Notes: generated by a model not told the origin, from the sequence alone. Shown: positions 42,559 to 52,247, counted from the stretch's first letter. The stretch: 64,000 nt of DNA from Variovorax sp. OV700 (GCF_900099805.1 NZ_FNDR01000006.1:338840-402839); one strand, 5' to 3'. Numbers and translations are program-made.

Positions 42559-43542
42559 CTATTCCGCCTCGATACCCTTGGACGCCGTGGCCCAGAGCTT
42601 GCGGTCGGCCTGGCCCTTGGCCGCGAGCAGATCCGCGCCGCCGCTCCAGACCTCGTAACCCTGTTCGCGCAGGCGATTGGCAATGTCCTCGCGCGCCAGC
42701 GCCTTGTGCGCGGCGGCATTGAAGCGAGCCACCAGCGCCGGGTCCATGCGCGCGGGTCCGTAGAGGCCGAACCAGCCGCCCACGTCGTAGCCAGCCACGC
42801 CCGATTCGATCATGGTCGGCACATCGGGCAGCATGCGGTTGCGCTGGCGCGAGGTGACGGCCAGCGCACGCAGCCTGCCCGACTGGATGAAGGGCCGCGA
42901 GGTGGCGATGATGTCGAACATCATGGGCACGGTGCCGCCCATCACGTCGGCCAGCGCGGGCGCGCTGCCCTTGTACGGCACGTGCGTCAGCTGCACGCCG
43001 GTCATCTTCTCGAGCAACGCGCCGCTCAGGTGGTTCGATGCGCCGATGCCGGCCGAGCCATAGAACAACTTTCCCGGCTGTGCCTTCGCAAAGGCCAGCA
43101 GTTCGGCCACGCTCTGCACGGGCAGATCCTTGTTGACCACGAGCACGTTGGTGTAATCGACCAACGGCGCGATGGGGGTCAGATCCTTCATCGGGTCGAA
43201 GGGCATCTTGCGCTGGATGTTCGGATTGATGGTGATCGTCGGGCTCGCGCCGAAGAAAAGCAGGGCGCCGTCGGGCGCGGCCTTGGCCACCGCATCGCCG
43301 CCCACCGAGCCGCTGGCGCCGGGGCGGTTGTCCACGATGACCTGCGTGCCGAGCTCCTGGGCCAGCGCCGGCGCGAGCAGCCGTGCGGCGCCGTCCACCG
43401 GGCCGCCTGCGGAGTAGCCGACCACCAGCTTGATGAGCGGCGGCAGCTGCTGCGCCAAGGCGCGCGAAGGCAGCGCGGCTCCGAGTGCGCTGGCGGCCAG
43501 CGCGGCCATGGCATGGCGCCGTGTGAAGTCGATCGATTGCAT
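42559..43542 (-). CDS. Bug-family (tripartite tricarboxylate transporter) periplasmic binding protein
   Basis: The 327-residue protein has a Tat-like signal peptide (TRRHAMAALAASALGAALPS, ending ALAQ). The Bug fold follows, with VVGYSAGGPVDGAARLLAPA, VIVDNRPGASGSVGGDAVAK and the middle YGSAGIGASNHLSG. It binds a carboxylate in the periplasm. AGGAG seven bases upstream fixes the start. No TctA/TctB membrane genes are adjacent. It lies between the acyl-CoA dehydrogenase and CoA-ligase genes in one leftward run, so it probably captures the substrate of that pathway. Confidence 0.9.
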   Translation of the reverse strand: MQSIDFTRRHAMAALAASALGAALPSRALAQQLPPLIKLVVGYSAGGPVDGAARLLAPALAQELGTQVIVDNRPGASGSVGGDAVAKAAPDGALLFFGASPTITINPNIQRKMPFDPMKDLTPIAPLVDYTNVLVVNKDLPVQSVAELLAFAKAQPGKLFYGSAGIGASNHLSGALLEKMTGVQLTHVPYKGSAPALADVMGGTVPMMFDIIATSRPFIQSGRLRALAVTSRQRNRMLPDVPTMIESGVAGYDVGGWFGLYGPARMDPALVARFNAAAHKALAREDIANRLREQGYEVWSGGADLLAAKGQADRKLWATASKGIEAE

Positions 43543-43584
43543 GGGTTGTCTCCTGTTGTGTATTTCTTCAGCCGCTCGCATCGT

Positions 43585-45912
43585 TCACGTCGGCAGATCG
43601 AGCACCTGCCGCGCGAGGATGTTGCGCTGTATCTCGTTGGTGCCGCCGTAGATCATTGCGGCCGTCGAGCCGATCAGCGGGGACAGCAGGTTGAAGCTCT
43701 GGCCGTCGAGCACCTGGTCGCCCGCGACCGCGCCCTGCTCTTCGCCCGCTTCGACCAGCAGTGCGCCAATGCGGTGGTAGGTTTCGCTGGCCCAGATCTT
43801 CAACAGCGACACCGAAGCCGGCAACGGCTTGCCCGCGCGCACGATGTCGGCAAAGCCCGTGTACGCCGCCGACAGGTCGAGCACGTCGAGCCGAAGTGCC
43901 GCAAAGCGTTGTGCGAACACCGGGTCGGCAAAAAGGCGCCGCGCCTCTGCCAGCCGCGCAAGCTGGCCCAGCGCGTACTGCGACTGCTTGGGGCTGCCGA
44001 GAAAGATGCGCTCGAAGCCCAGCAAGGCCTTGGCGATCGTCCAGCCGCCATGCAGCTTGCCCACGAGGTTCTCGGCCGGCACGCGCACGTTGTCGAAGAA
44101 CACCTCGCAAAACTCGGGCTCGCCCGCGAGCGTTTGGATGGGCCGCACCGTGATGCCCGATGTGCGCAAGTCGCACAGCAGGAAACTGATGCCCTCCTGC
44201 TTGCGCGCGGCCTTGTCGGTGCGCACGAGCATGAAGATGTGGTTAGCGTCCTGCGCCAGCGTGGTCCAGATCTTCTGGCCGTTGACGATGAAGTGATTGC
44301 CCTCGGCGTCGCGCCCGGCCACGGCCTCGGTGCGCAGCCCGGCCAGATCGGAACCCGCGTTGGGTTCCGAATAACCCTGGCACCACACATGCTCGCCGCG
44401 GAGGATGCGCGGCAGAAAACGTTGCCGCTGTTCGGGCGTGCCGTGCTGGATCAGGAGCGGTCCAATCATCACGATGCCCTGGTCGGGTGCGCGCGCGACG
44501 CCGTACTGCTCGAGTTCCTCGATCCATGCAATCAGCTTGTCGGCCGGCAGCCCCATGCCGCCATGTGCCTGGGGCCAGGCCGGCGCGATCCAGCCTTGCC
44601 CGGACAGCGTGAGATACCACTCGCGGATCTCGCTCCAGCGCGCGCGATGCGAGAGGTAACGCAAATGCTGCGGATAGCGCTGCTGCAGAAAGGCGCGCAC
44701 CATGCGCCGGAATTCGGTTTCTGGCATCGCAGCCCAGTCGACCTCGCGAGGAAACTCGCCCTCCCATGCGGCGGTGCTGGTGCGCGCTTCCGCGCCGTCG
44801 GCCAGCGCGGCATGGCGGCGCTGGTGCGCAGCGACATTGCCTAGCCACGCCGCGAGGCACAGCGTGCGCTTGTAGTACAGGCTCAGGTCGCACTCCTGCG
44901 TGTAGCCGATGGCGCCGTGCAGCTGCACCGCCGTGCGCGAGGCCTGCAGCGCCGCGGCGGTGCAGCGGGCATTGACGCGGCTGGCTTCGGCTTCGAGCCG
45001 CTCGGCGGTGAGCTCCTGACTCGCCAATGCCATCACTTCGTCGAGCGCAGCCTGCGCCACTTCGAGATGAATGAACATGTCCACGCAGCGGTGCTGCAGC
45101 GCCTGAAAGCTGCCGATGGGTTTGCCGAACTGCGAACGGGTGCGCAGATACGCCAGCGTCTGCGCGAGCATGGCCTGCCCCACGCCCAGCAGCTCGGCCG
45201 CCTGCAGGATCTGGCCGGCTGCGAGCGCTTGGCGCAGCGCGTCCTGCGCGGCCGGCCCTTCGGCCAGCACCGATTCCGCCGGCAAAGCCACTTGCTCGAA
45301 GCGCAGGTTCGCGGCCTGGCCGCCATCCACCAGCGGCACCAGCGTTTCACTCACACCGGCGGTCCCGCGTGGCACCCAAAGCAACACCGCATCGTCGCTG
45401 CCGCGCGCCGATACCAGCCAGCCGCTGGCCGCCGCACCGGGCAGCACCATGAGTTTTTCGCCCTGCAGCAGCACGCCGCCGACATGCCCCGCCCGCGGCT
45501 CGCACCCGCAGGCCAGGGGCACCGCGCTCAGGTCGCCCGCGCTCTCCTGCCAGGCCAGCGCAGGCAGGCTGCGGCCCGCGACGAGTTCTGCCAGCAGCGC
45601 CTCTGCGCGCGGCGTGCCTAGCCGTGCGAGCAGCAGCGCGCTCAGACCGGCCACCGCCAGCAGCGGCTCTGGCGCGACGTGCTCGCCCGCGGCCCGGAGG
45701 ATTTGCGCGGCGCCCGCCAGCTCCAGGCCCAGCCCGCCCGCGGATTCGGGTGCCAGCATGCCGGCCCACCCCAGTTCGGCGATGGCGCTCCAGCCCTGCG
45801 CCTCGTCGGCGTCGGGCCGCTCCATGCGCTCACGCCGGCGCTGGACCGAACGGCTGCGAATGAAGTAGTCGAGCGCGGCCTCGCGCATGGCGGAAAGTGA
45901 TTCGATGTCCAT
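43585..45912 (-). CDS. tandem (fused) acyl-CoA dehydrogenase
   Basis: The 775-residue protein contains two acyl-CoA dehydrogenase domains in one frame. The first (about 1-375) has ELGWAGMLAPESAGGLGLEL, TRSQFGKPIGSFQALQH and the ending LHGAIGYTQECDLSLYYKR but a poorly preserved middle. The second (about 395-775) is complete: WCQGYSEPNAGSDLAGLRTE, FIVNGQKIWTT and MIYGGTNEIQRNILA. Each binds FAD or has lost it; only the second looks fully active. The start at 45912 lacks a ribosome-binding site. It is divergent from the citryl-CoA lyase gene. Confidence 0.85.
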   Translation of the reverse strand: MDIESLSAMREAALDYFIRSRSVQRRRERMERPDADEAQGWSAIAELGWAGMLAPESAGGLGLELAGAAQILRAAGEHVAPEPLLAVAGLSALLLARLGTPRAEALLAELVAGRSLPALAWQESAGDLSAVPLACGCEPRAGHVGGVLLQGEKLMVLPGAAASGWLVSARGSDDAVLLWVPRGTAGVSETLVPLVDGGQAANLRFEQVALPAESVLAEGPAAQDALRQALAAGQILQAAELLGVGQAMLAQTLAYLRTRSQFGKPIGSFQALQHRCVDMFIHLEVAQAALDEVMALASQELTAERLEAEASRVNARCTAAALQASRTAVQLHGAIGYTQECDLSLYYKRTLCLAAWLGNVAAHQRRHAALADGAEARTSTAAWEGEFPREVDWAAMPETEFRRMVRAFLQQRYPQHLRYLSHRARWSEIREWYLTLSGQGWIAPAWPQAHGGMGLPADKLIAWIEELEQYGVARAPDQGIVMIGPLLIQHGTPEQRQRFLPRILRGEHVWCQGYSEPNAGSDLAGLRTEAVAGRDAEGNHFIVNGQKIWTTLAQDANHIFMLVRTDKAARKQEGISFLLCDLRTSGITVRPIQTLAGEPEFCEVFFDNVRVPAENLVGKLHGGWTIAKALLGFERIFLGSPKQSQYALGQLARLAEARRLFADPVFAQRFAALRLDVLDLSAAYTGFADIVRAGKPLPASVSLLKIWASETYHRIGALLVEAGEEQGAVAGDQVLDGQSFNLLSPLIGSTAAMIYGGTNEIQRNILARQVLDLPT

Positions 45913-46018
45913 CGCCGCAGCGTGACAGAACGCCTCGCCGTGCGGCATTTGCATTTGCCGAAGGGAGGGTTTCGCAAACACAGAACCGCCTCGCGCGCCG
46001 GCGGCATAGATTCGGCGC

Positions 46019-46804
46019 ATGCCTACAAAGATCAAGAAATCCCTGCACACCGAACTCGGCCACAGCACGCCCGACAAGATCACCGTGCGCGGGCGCGACC
46101 TGCCCTCCGAGATCCTCGGCCACCTGAACCTCGGCGACATGGCTTTCCTGGAGCTCACCGGCCGCATTCCGACGCCGCAGGAATCGGTCACCTTCAACGC
46201 CATCGTCGTCACGCTGGTCGAGCACGGCATCACGCCGAGCGCGCTGGCCGCGCGCCTCACCTATGCGGGCGCGCCCGAAGCATTGCAGGCCGCCGTGGCC
46301 GCAGGCCTGTGCGGGTTGGGCAGCGTGTTCGTGGGCAGCACCGAGGGCGCGGCGAAGATGCTCTATGAGGCCGTTCCCTTCGGCGAGAAGCCGGCGCGGC
46401 CGCTTGCCGAGATGGCGCAGGAGATCGTCGCCGACCACCGCGCGCGCAAACAGATCGTGCCGGGCCTCGGGCATCCGCTGCACAAGCCCATCGACCCGCG
46501 CACGCCGCGACTGTTCCAGATTGCCGAGGAGAACGGCCTTTCCGGCCATTACGTCGCGCTGATGCAGGCGGTGCAGCAGGAAGCCGAGCGCGTCTCGGGC
46601 AAGTCGCTGCCCATCAACGCCACCGGCGCCATCGGCGCGATTGCCGCCGAGTTCGGCTTTCCGTGGAAGATCATTCGCGGCTTCGGCGTGATGGCGCGCG
46701 CCATCGGGCTCGTGGGCCACATCCTCGAGGAGATCGACGACCCGATGGCGATCGAGATCTGGCAACGTGTAGAGAAGGAAGCCGGCGGCCCGCGCCAGGA
46801 TTGA
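46019..46804 (+). CDS. citryl-CoA lyase-type citrate synthase-family protein
   Basis: The 261-residue protein is a short citrate-synthase-family member. It has the catalytic-His block PGLGH152PLHKPIDPR, where full citrate synthases read GHRVYK, and the C-terminal helix block FGVMARAIGLVGHILEE. Short members of this kind are annotated as citryl-CoA lyase and cleave a 3-hydroxy-3-carboxy acyl-CoA to acetyl-CoA and a keto acid. It is the first of three rightward genes, separated from the next by five bases. The true substrate may be a citryl-CoA analogue. Confidence 0.82.
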   Translation: MPTKIKKSLHTELGHSTPDKITVRGRDLPSEILGHLNLGDMAFLELTGRIPTPQESVTFNAIVVTLVEHGITPSALAARLTYAGAPEALQAAVAAGLCGLGSVFVGSTEGAAKMLYEAVPFGEKPARPLAEMAQEIVADHRARKQIVPGLGHPLHKPIDPRTPRLFQIAEENGLSGHYVALMQAVQQEAERVSGKSLPINATGAIGAIAAEFGFPWKIIRGFGVMARAIGLVGHILEEIDDPMAIEIWQRVEKEAGGPRQD

Positions 46805-46809
46805 ACGAA

Positions 46810-47973
46810 ATGAACAACCACAACGACACCCGCTTTGCCGACATTCGCGACGCCGTGCGCGATCTGTGCGCGCAGTTCCCGAACGAATACTTCCGCAAGG
46901 TCGACGAGGCGCGCGGCTACCCCGCCGAGTTCGTCGACGCGCTCACCAAGGCCGGCTGGATGGCCGCGCTCATTCCGCAGGAGTACGGCGGCTCCGGCCT
47001 CGGGCTCACCGAAGCCTCGGTGATCATGGAAGAGATCAACCGCTGCGGCGGCAACTCCGGTGCCTGCCACGGCCAGATGTACAACATGGGCACGCTGCTG
47101 CGCCACGGCAGCGAGGCGCAAAAGCGCAACTACCTGCCGCGCATTGCGACCGGCGAACTGCGCCTGCAGTCGATGGGCGTGACCGAGCCCAGCACCGGCA
47201 CCGACACCACCAAGATCAAGACCACGGCCGTGAAGAAGGGCGACCGCTACGTCATCAATGGGCAGAAGGTGTGGATCTCGCGCATCCAGCATTCGGACCT
47301 GATGATCTTGCTGGCGCGCACCACGCCGCTGGCCGACGTTAAGAAGAAGTCAGAGGGTATGTCGATCTTCATCGTCGACCTGCGCGAAGCCATCGGCAAT
47401 GGCATGACGGTGCGGCCCATCCTGAACATGGTGAACCACGAGACCAACGAGCTCTTCTTCGAAAACCTCGAGATTCCCGCGGAGAACCTGATCGGCGAAG
47501 AAGGCCAGGGCTTCAAGTACATCCTGGACGGACTCAACGCCGAGCGCACGCTGATCGCCGCCGAATGCATCGGCGACGGCTATTGGTTCATCGACAAGGT
47601 GACGGCCTACACCAAGGAGCGCGTGGTGTTCGGCCGTCCCATCGGACAGAACCAGGGCGTGCAGTTTCCGATTGCCGAGGCCTTCATCGAGATCGAGGCC
47701 GCGAACCTGATGCGTTATGAGGCCTGCCGCTTGTTCGATGCGCGCGAGCCCTGCGGCGCGCAGGCCAACATGGCGAAGTACCTTGCAGCCAAAGCCAGCT
47801 GGGAGGCGGCCAATGCCTGCCTGCAGTTCCATGGCGGCTTCGGCTTTGCGTGCGAATACGACATCGAGCGCAAGTTCCGCGAGACGCGGCTCTACCAGGT
47901 GGCGCCGATCTCGACGAACTTGATCCTGAGCTATGTGGCGGAGCACATGCTTGGCCTCCCCCGATCGTTCTGA
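46810..47973 (+). CDS. acyl-CoA dehydrogenase
   Basis: The 387-residue flavoprotein is a standard acyl-CoA dehydrogenase: LIPQEYGGSGLGLTEASVIM, the FAD motif MGVTEPSTGTDTTKIKTTA, YVINGQKVWISRI, RVVFGRPIGQNQGVQF and the C-terminal CLQFHGGFGFACEYDIERKF. It introduces an alpha-beta double bond in a CoA ester and passes electrons to ETF. It lies five bases after the citryl-CoA lyase gene and nine bases before the MmgE/PrpD gene, so the three form an operon. Confidence 0.92.
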   Translation: MNNHNDTRFADIRDAVRDLCAQFPNEYFRKVDEARGYPAEFVDALTKAGWMAALIPQEYGGSGLGLTEASVIMEEINRCGGNSGACHGQMYNMGTLLRHGSEAQKRNYLPRIATGELRLQSMGVTEPSTGTDTTKIKTTAVKKGDRYVINGQKVWISRIQHSDLMILLARTTPLADVKKKSEGMSIFIVDLREAIGNGMTVRPILNMVNHETNELFFENLEIPAENLIGEEGQGFKYILDGLNAERTLIAAECIGDGYWFIDKVTAYTKERVVFGRPIGQNQGVQFPIAEAFIEIEAANLMRYEACRLFDAREPCGAQANMAKYLAAKASWEAANACLQFHGGFGFACEYDIERKFRETRLYQVAPISTNLILSYVAEHMLGLPRSF

Positions 47974-47982
47974 AGACCTCTC

Positions 47983-49344
47983 ATGACTTCATCGAATCAT
48001 CCCAGCCAGACACTGGCCACCTTCGCCGCCGAACTGAAGTTCGCGGACATTCCAGCCCCCGTGCTGCGCCGCACCGAAGACTTGATGCTCGATTGGCTGG
48101 GCTCCGTGCTCGCGGCGCGCACCGCGCGGCCGGTGCGCAGCATCGAACGCTTCGCGCAGATGATGGGGCCCGCCGATGGGCCGAGTGAAATACTGACCTC
48201 GCGCCGCACCAGCTCGCCGGTGTTTGCCGCGCTCGTCAACGCGGCGGCTTCACACTACGTGGAGCAGGACGACGTGCACAACGGCTCGGTGTTCCATCCC
48301 GCGGCCGTGGTCATCGCGCCCGCGCTGGCCGTGGCGCAGAGCCTGGGTGCAAGCGGTGCACAGTTGCTGACTGCGGTGGCCGCGGGCTACGAGGTGGGCA
48401 TCCGCGTCGGCGAGTTTCTCGGCCGCTCCCACTACAGGACCTTTCACACGACCGCGACGGCAGGCACGCTGGCCGCGGCGGCCGCGGTGGGCAGCCTGTT
48501 GAAGCTCACGCCACAGCAGATGCTGCACGCCTTCGGTTCGGCCGGAACGCAGTCGGCCGGAGTGTGGGAGTTCTTGCGCGACGCGGCCGATTCCAAGCAG
48601 CTGCACTGCGCGCATGCGGCTGCCAGCGGACTGATGTCGGCCTATCTTGCGCAGGACGGTTTCACCGGTGCAGCCAAGGTGCTGGAAGGTGCGCAAGGCC
48701 TCGGCGTGGGCATGTCGAGCGATGCCGATCCCGCGAAGCTCACCGATCACCTCGGCACGCGCTGGGCGTTGGCCGAAACCTCGTTCAAGTACCACGCCTC
48801 GTGCCGACACACGCATCCCGCAGCCGATGCGCTGCTGCAAGTCATGGCGCAGAACAACCTGAAGCATGACGACGTGGCCCGCGTGACCACGCACGTGCAT
48901 CAAGGTGCCATTGACGTGCTGGGCCGTGTCACGGTGCCGGCCACCGTGCACCAGGGCAAGTTCTCGATGGGCACGGTGCTGGGACTCATCGCGGTGCATG
49001 GCCGCGCGGGCCTCGGCGAATTCGACCGCGACTTTCTCGCGCCCGAAGTGGCCGCGTTCCGCGACAAGGTGGCGATGGCACTCGATGCCGAGGTCGACAC
49101 CGCCTACCCCGCGCGCTGGATCGGCAAGGTGAGCGTGCAGACCCGCGACGGCCGCACGCTGCAAGGCCGTGTCGACGAGCCCAAGGGCGATCCGGGCAAC
49201 ACCCTGAGCCGCGCGGAGATCGAAGACAAGATGCAGCGCCTGACGCACTACGGAGAAGGCGCCACGGCCGACGAGGCCAAGGCCTTGTGCCAGCGCATCT
49301 GGCAACTGGCCGATGCACCGCGCGTGGACCGCTGGCTGCCCTGA
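47983..49344 (+). CDS. MmgE/PrpD-family protein
   Basis: The 453-residue protein matches MmgE/PrpD: LMLDWLGSVLAARTARPV, NAAASHYVEQDDVHNGSVFH, AAVAAGYEVGIRVGEFLG, a His-rich ending of the helical domain (KYHASCRHTHPAADAL) and the smaller lid domain. The family includes 2-methylcitrate dehydratase and cis-aconitate decarboxylase. With the citryl-CoA lyase-like and dehydrogenase genes ahead of it, it may dehydrate or decarboxylate a tricarboxylic or branched dicarboxylic acid. Converges on the LysR gene. Confidence 0.9.
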   Translation: MTSSNHPSQTLATFAAELKFADIPAPVLRRTEDLMLDWLGSVLAARTARPVRSIERFAQMMGPADGPSEILTSRRTSSPVFAALVNAAASHYVEQDDVHNGSVFHPAAVVIAPALAVAQSLGASGAQLLTAVAAGYEVGIRVGEFLGRSHYRTFHTTATAGTLAAAAAVGSLLKLTPQQMLHAFGSAGTQSAGVWEFLRDAADSKQLHCAHAAASGLMSAYLAQDGFTGAAKVLEGAQGLGVGMSSDADPAKLTDHLGTRWALAETSFKYHASCRHTHPAADALLQVMAQNNLKHDDVARVTTHVHQGAIDVLGRVTVPATVHQGKFSMGTVLGLIAVHGRAGLGEFDRDFLAPEVAAFRDKVAMALDAEVDTAYPARWIGKVSVQTRDGRTLQGRVDEPKGDPGNTLSRAEIEDKMQRLTHYGEGATADEAKALCQRIWQLADAPRVDRWLP

Positions 49345-49367
49345 AGGCAGCACGGCGCACGCGCAAG

Positions 49368-50258
49368 CTACGGCGCGATCAGATGGTCGAACAGCTCGCG
49401 CGCGGAGGCCGGCAGCTGTTCGCGGTCGCGCGCAATGAGCTTGAGTTCGCGCTCGGCCCATGCATCGCTGAGCGCAACGGTCGAGATCCGCATGGCCATC
49501 GACAGCCGCTGCGCCGATGAGGCCGGCAGCACGCCGACACCCACGCCCGCCTCGATCATCAGGCAGATCGCCTCGAAGCTGCTGACCTGGATGCGCGGGT
49601 TGAAACCGCGGCCGGCCAGCTCGGCGCGGCGCTGCAAAAATCGGTGGATGGCGCTGCCGTGGTGCAGGCCCACGTGCTGCTCGTCGAGCGTGTCGGCAAA
49701 GGCCACCGAGGGTGCGCCCGCAAGGTGGTGGTTGAGGGGCACCACCAGCACGAGCTGGTTGCGGCCGAAGGGGCGCGCGTCGAATTCCCCCGTGTGAACG
49801 TCGCCGGCCAGGATGCCGATGTCGGCCTCGCCGTCGGCCACCGCGCGCACGATTTCTTCGCTCAGGTATTCGCGCAGGTCCACCTGCACGGCCGGATGTT
49901 GCGTGAGAAAACCGGCCAGCTTCTGCGGCAGGTATTCCGTGATGGAGGTGGTGTTGGCGAACACGCGCACGTGGCCCTTGATGCCCTTGCCGAAGTCCTG
50001 CATGTCGCAGCGCAGGTGCTCCATCTGCTGCATCACACGCTTGGCATGGTAGAGCACCGCCTGGCCCGCGGCCGTGAGGCTCACGCCCTGTGCGCTGCGG
50101 TGCAGCAGCTTGCCGCCCACGGCTTCTTCCATCTGCTTGATGCGCGTGGAGGCCGCCGCTAGCGAGATGCAGGCTTTTTCGGCGCCGCGCGTGAGGCTGC
50201 GCGCCTCGGCCACGTAGACGAACAGTTTCAGGTCGAACAGGTCGAAATGCAGGTTCAC
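49368..50258 (-). CDS. LysR-family transcriptional regulator of the CoA-ester region
   Basis: The 296-residue protein begins MNLHFDLFDLKLFVYVAEAR when read from the GTG at 50258. It has a helix-turn-helix (SLTRGAEKACISLAAASTRI) and a LysR effector domain (GHVRVFANTTSITEYLPQKL). Homologues of this branch normally begin MNxHFDLxDL, which supports the start, although no ribosome-binding site is visible and another GTG lies at 50291. It sits between the MmgE/PrpD operon and an SDR gene and is the likely regulator of this region. Confidence 0.85.
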   Translation of the reverse strand: MNLHFDLFDLKLFVYVAEARSLTRGAEKACISLAAASTRIKQMEEAVGGKLLHRSAQGVSLTAAGQAVLYHAKRVMQQMEHLRCDMQDFGKGIKGHVRVFANTTSITEYLPQKLAGFLTQHPAVQVDLREYLSEEIVRAVADGEADIGILAGDVHTGEFDARPFGRNQLVLVVPLNHHLAGAPSVAFADTLDEQHVGLHHGSAIHRFLQRRAELAGRGFNPRIQVSSFEAICLMIEAGVGVGVLPASSAQRLSMAMRISTVALSDAWAERELKLIARDREQLPASARELFDHLIAP

Positions 50259-50351
50259 CGGACAAGCGCGCCACAAGAGATAGAAGCACACATTGTCCGG
50301 CGAATGGCGCCGGGTGCGCCGGCCTCAGGGTTTGACCTCAGCGGCCTGGCC

Positions 50352-51257
50352 TCAGACGGGGTCCCAGCTGAACACGTCCGCCGAGCGGTCCAGCGGATGG
50401 AAGCTCGCGCGCATGGCGGGCATGGCGTGCTCGGCAATGCTCTGGGGCGTCCAGCCTTCAGAGCGGTGGATGGAGCGCACCGGCCGCGGCTGGCTGATGA
50501 GCGAGATCTCGTTGTTGCGCACCGAGAAGATCTGGCCGTTGACCGCACTGGCCGCCTCGCTCGCAAGGTACACCGCGAGCGGCGCCACCTTGGCGGGCGT
50601 CATCTGCTTGATCTTGTCGACGCGGGCGCGCTGCTCGTCGGTGTCGGTGGGAATGGCGCCGATCATGCGGCTCCACGCGAAGGGCGCAATGCAGTTGGAA
50701 CGCACGTTGAACTTGAGCATGTCGAGCGCAATCGACTTCGACAGCGCCACGATCCCGAGCTTGGCCGCCGCATAGTTGGCCTGGCCATAGTTGCCGATGA
50801 GGCCCGAAGTCGAGGTCATGTGCACCAGGGCGCCCGAGTTCTGCTCCTTGAAGTGCGTGGCCGCCGCGCGGCTCACGTAGTAGGCGCCGTAGAGATGCAC
50901 CTTGATCACGGCGTCCCATTCGTCGACCGACATCTTGTGGAAGAAGCGGTCGCGCAGGATACCGGCGTTGTTGATCACGGCGTCGATGCGCCCGAAGCTC
51001 TCGACCGCGCATTCGACGATGCGCGCCGCGCTGGCCGCATCGGCCACGCTGTCGGTGTTGGGCACGGCCTGGCCGCCCGCGGCGCGGATCTCGTCGACCA
51101 CCTGCTGCGCCGGGCCGGCGCTGCCGCCCTCGCCGTCAAGCGCGGCGCCGATGTCATTCACCACCACCTTGGCGCCGTGGCTCGCCATGGCCAGCGCGAT
51201 GTCGCGCCCGATGCCGCCGCCTGCGCCGGTGACGACGACTGTTTTTCCTTCAACCAT
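50352..51257 (-). CDS. short-chain dehydrogenase (MFE-2 hydroxyacyl-CoA dehydrogenase type)
   Basis: The 301-residue SDR has TGAGGGIGRDIALAMASHGA for NAD binding, INNAGILRDRFFHKMS, and a complete catalytic set: Ser in MTSTSG and Tyr/Lys in YGQANYAAAKLG. The longer C-terminus (about 50 residues past the Rossmann core) and the DIGAALDGEGGSAGPAQQVV loop are like the hydroxyacyl-CoA dehydrogenase domain of peroxisomal MFE-2. It likely oxidises a 3-hydroxyacyl-CoA and fits the beta-oxidation-like genes nearby. Confidence 0.85.
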   Translation of the reverse strand: MVEGKTVVVTGAGGGIGRDIALAMASHGAKVVVNDIGAALDGEGGSAGPAQQVVDEIRAAGGQAVPNTDSVADAASAARIVECAVESFGRIDAVINNAGILRDRFFHKMSVDEWDAVIKVHLYGAYYVSRAAATHFKEQNSGALVHMTSTSGLIGNYGQANYAAAKLGIVALSKSIALDMLKFNVRSNCIAPFAWSRMIGAIPTDTDEQRARVDKIKQMTPAKVAPLAVYLASEAASAVNGQIFSVRNNEISLISQPRPVRSIHRSEGWTPQSIAEHAMPAMRASFHPLDRSADVFSWDPV

Positions 51258-51371
51258 GTGTGTCTGCTCCGGGAAATCCGCCCGCGGTTCACGGGCGGAT
51301 CCAGAATGCCACAGCAGCGCGGTTGCGAGTTTCTGATTTCCGAAGAGGGGCTTCAGCGACGCGCGCTCTGC

Positions 51372-52247
51372 TTATTGCCGCGCGGTGCGGATGTTGGGCG
51401 GCAGCGCCTGCGGCCAGCTGGTGCGAAACGGATTGATGTCGAGCCCGCCGCGCCGCGTGTAGCGTGCGTACACGGCGAGCTTGTTGGGCTGGCACTGGCG
51501 CCAGATGTCGGTGAACATGCGCTCGACGCAGGGTTCGTGAAACTCGTTGTGGTTGCGAAAGCTCACGATGTACGCCAGGAGGCCGGCCTGGTCGATGGCC
51601 GGGCCGCTGTAGCGGATCTGCACGCTGCCCCAGTCGGGCTGGCCGGTGACGAGGCAATTGCTCTTGAGCAGACGGCTCGTGAGCGTTTCGTTCACCGGCG
51701 GCTGGCTGGTGTCGCTCGACAGCAGCTCGGGCGCGGGCTGGTAGTGCGTGCACTCGATGTCCAGGCGGTCGAGATCCAGGCCGTCGAGTTCGTGCACCGG
51801 CTCGCGGTCGAACATGTCGGGCGCCAGCAGCTTCACGCCGATGCCGGCGGACTGGTCGCTGCCGCGCCAGAGCGCTTCGGACAGGTCGGTGCGCAGGCGG
51901 TCGCGCACGGCATCGAGGCTCGCGAAAGCGGTGCTGTTGAAGCTGTTGAGGTACAGCTTGAACGACTTGCTCTCGATGATGTTGGGCGTTTCGCAAGGCA
52001 CGGTGAAGTGCGCAATGGCCAGTTGCGGCTTGCCGCGCAGGTTGAGCCAGCTCACCTCGAAGGCGGTCCAGAGATCGGCGCCGAAGAAAGGCAGCTGGGC
52101 GCCGATGATGCCCATGGCCTCGCGCTGGGTGGCGCGCGAAATCGGAAAGAGCAGCGAGGGGTCGTACTTGTCGGCGTAGGCCGAGGCACGGCCCAGCTGC
52201 GACTGCTCGGGGGTGTTGGGGTTGTCGGGGGCGTTGTCGAGGCTCAT
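51372..52247 (-). CDS. queF: NADPH-dependent 7-cyano-7-deazaguanine reductase
   Basis: The 291-residue protein is the long, E. coli-type QueF with two T-fold halves. The N-terminal half has the substrate/NADPH motif [19 protein letters not shown]. The C-terminal half has the catalytic pair C198 and D205 in [11 protein letters not shown], the same spacing as Cys190/Asp197 of E. coli QueF. It reduces preQ0 to preQ1 for queuosine in tRNA. Its start overlaps the stop of the upstream hydrolase gene (ATGA at 52244-52247). Confidence 0.95.
   Translation of the reverse strand: MSLDNAPDNPNTPEQSQLGRASAYADKYDPSLLFPISRATQREAMGIIGAQLPFFGADLWTAFEVSWLNLRGKPQLAIAHFTVPCETPNIIESKSFKLYLNSFNSTAFASLDAVRDRLRTDLSEALWRGSDQSAGIGVKLLAPDMFDREPVHELDGLDLDRLDIECTHYQPAPELLSSDTSQPPVNETLTSRLLKSNCLVTGQPDWGSVQIRYSGPAIDQAGLLAYIVSFRNHNEFHEPCVERMFTDIWRQCQPNKLAVYARYTRRGGLDINPFRTSWPQALPPNIRTARQ

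Noticed and set aside
40984..44844. 1286-codon rightward frame opposite the CoA-ligase and Bug-protein genes
   Set aside because: Composition is His/Arg/Ala-rich and no motif is visible, while the opposite strand has complete catalytic motifs.
43585..45912. Suspected frameshift joining two acyl-CoA dehydrogenase genes
   Set aside because: The frame is continuous, the linker has no stop or start signal with a ribosome-binding site, and fused tandem forms of this length are known.
49335..49351. Hairpin GCTGCC/GGCAGC at the MmgE/PrpD stop codon as a terminator
   Set aside because: The stem is only 6 bp and no T-run follows on either strand.
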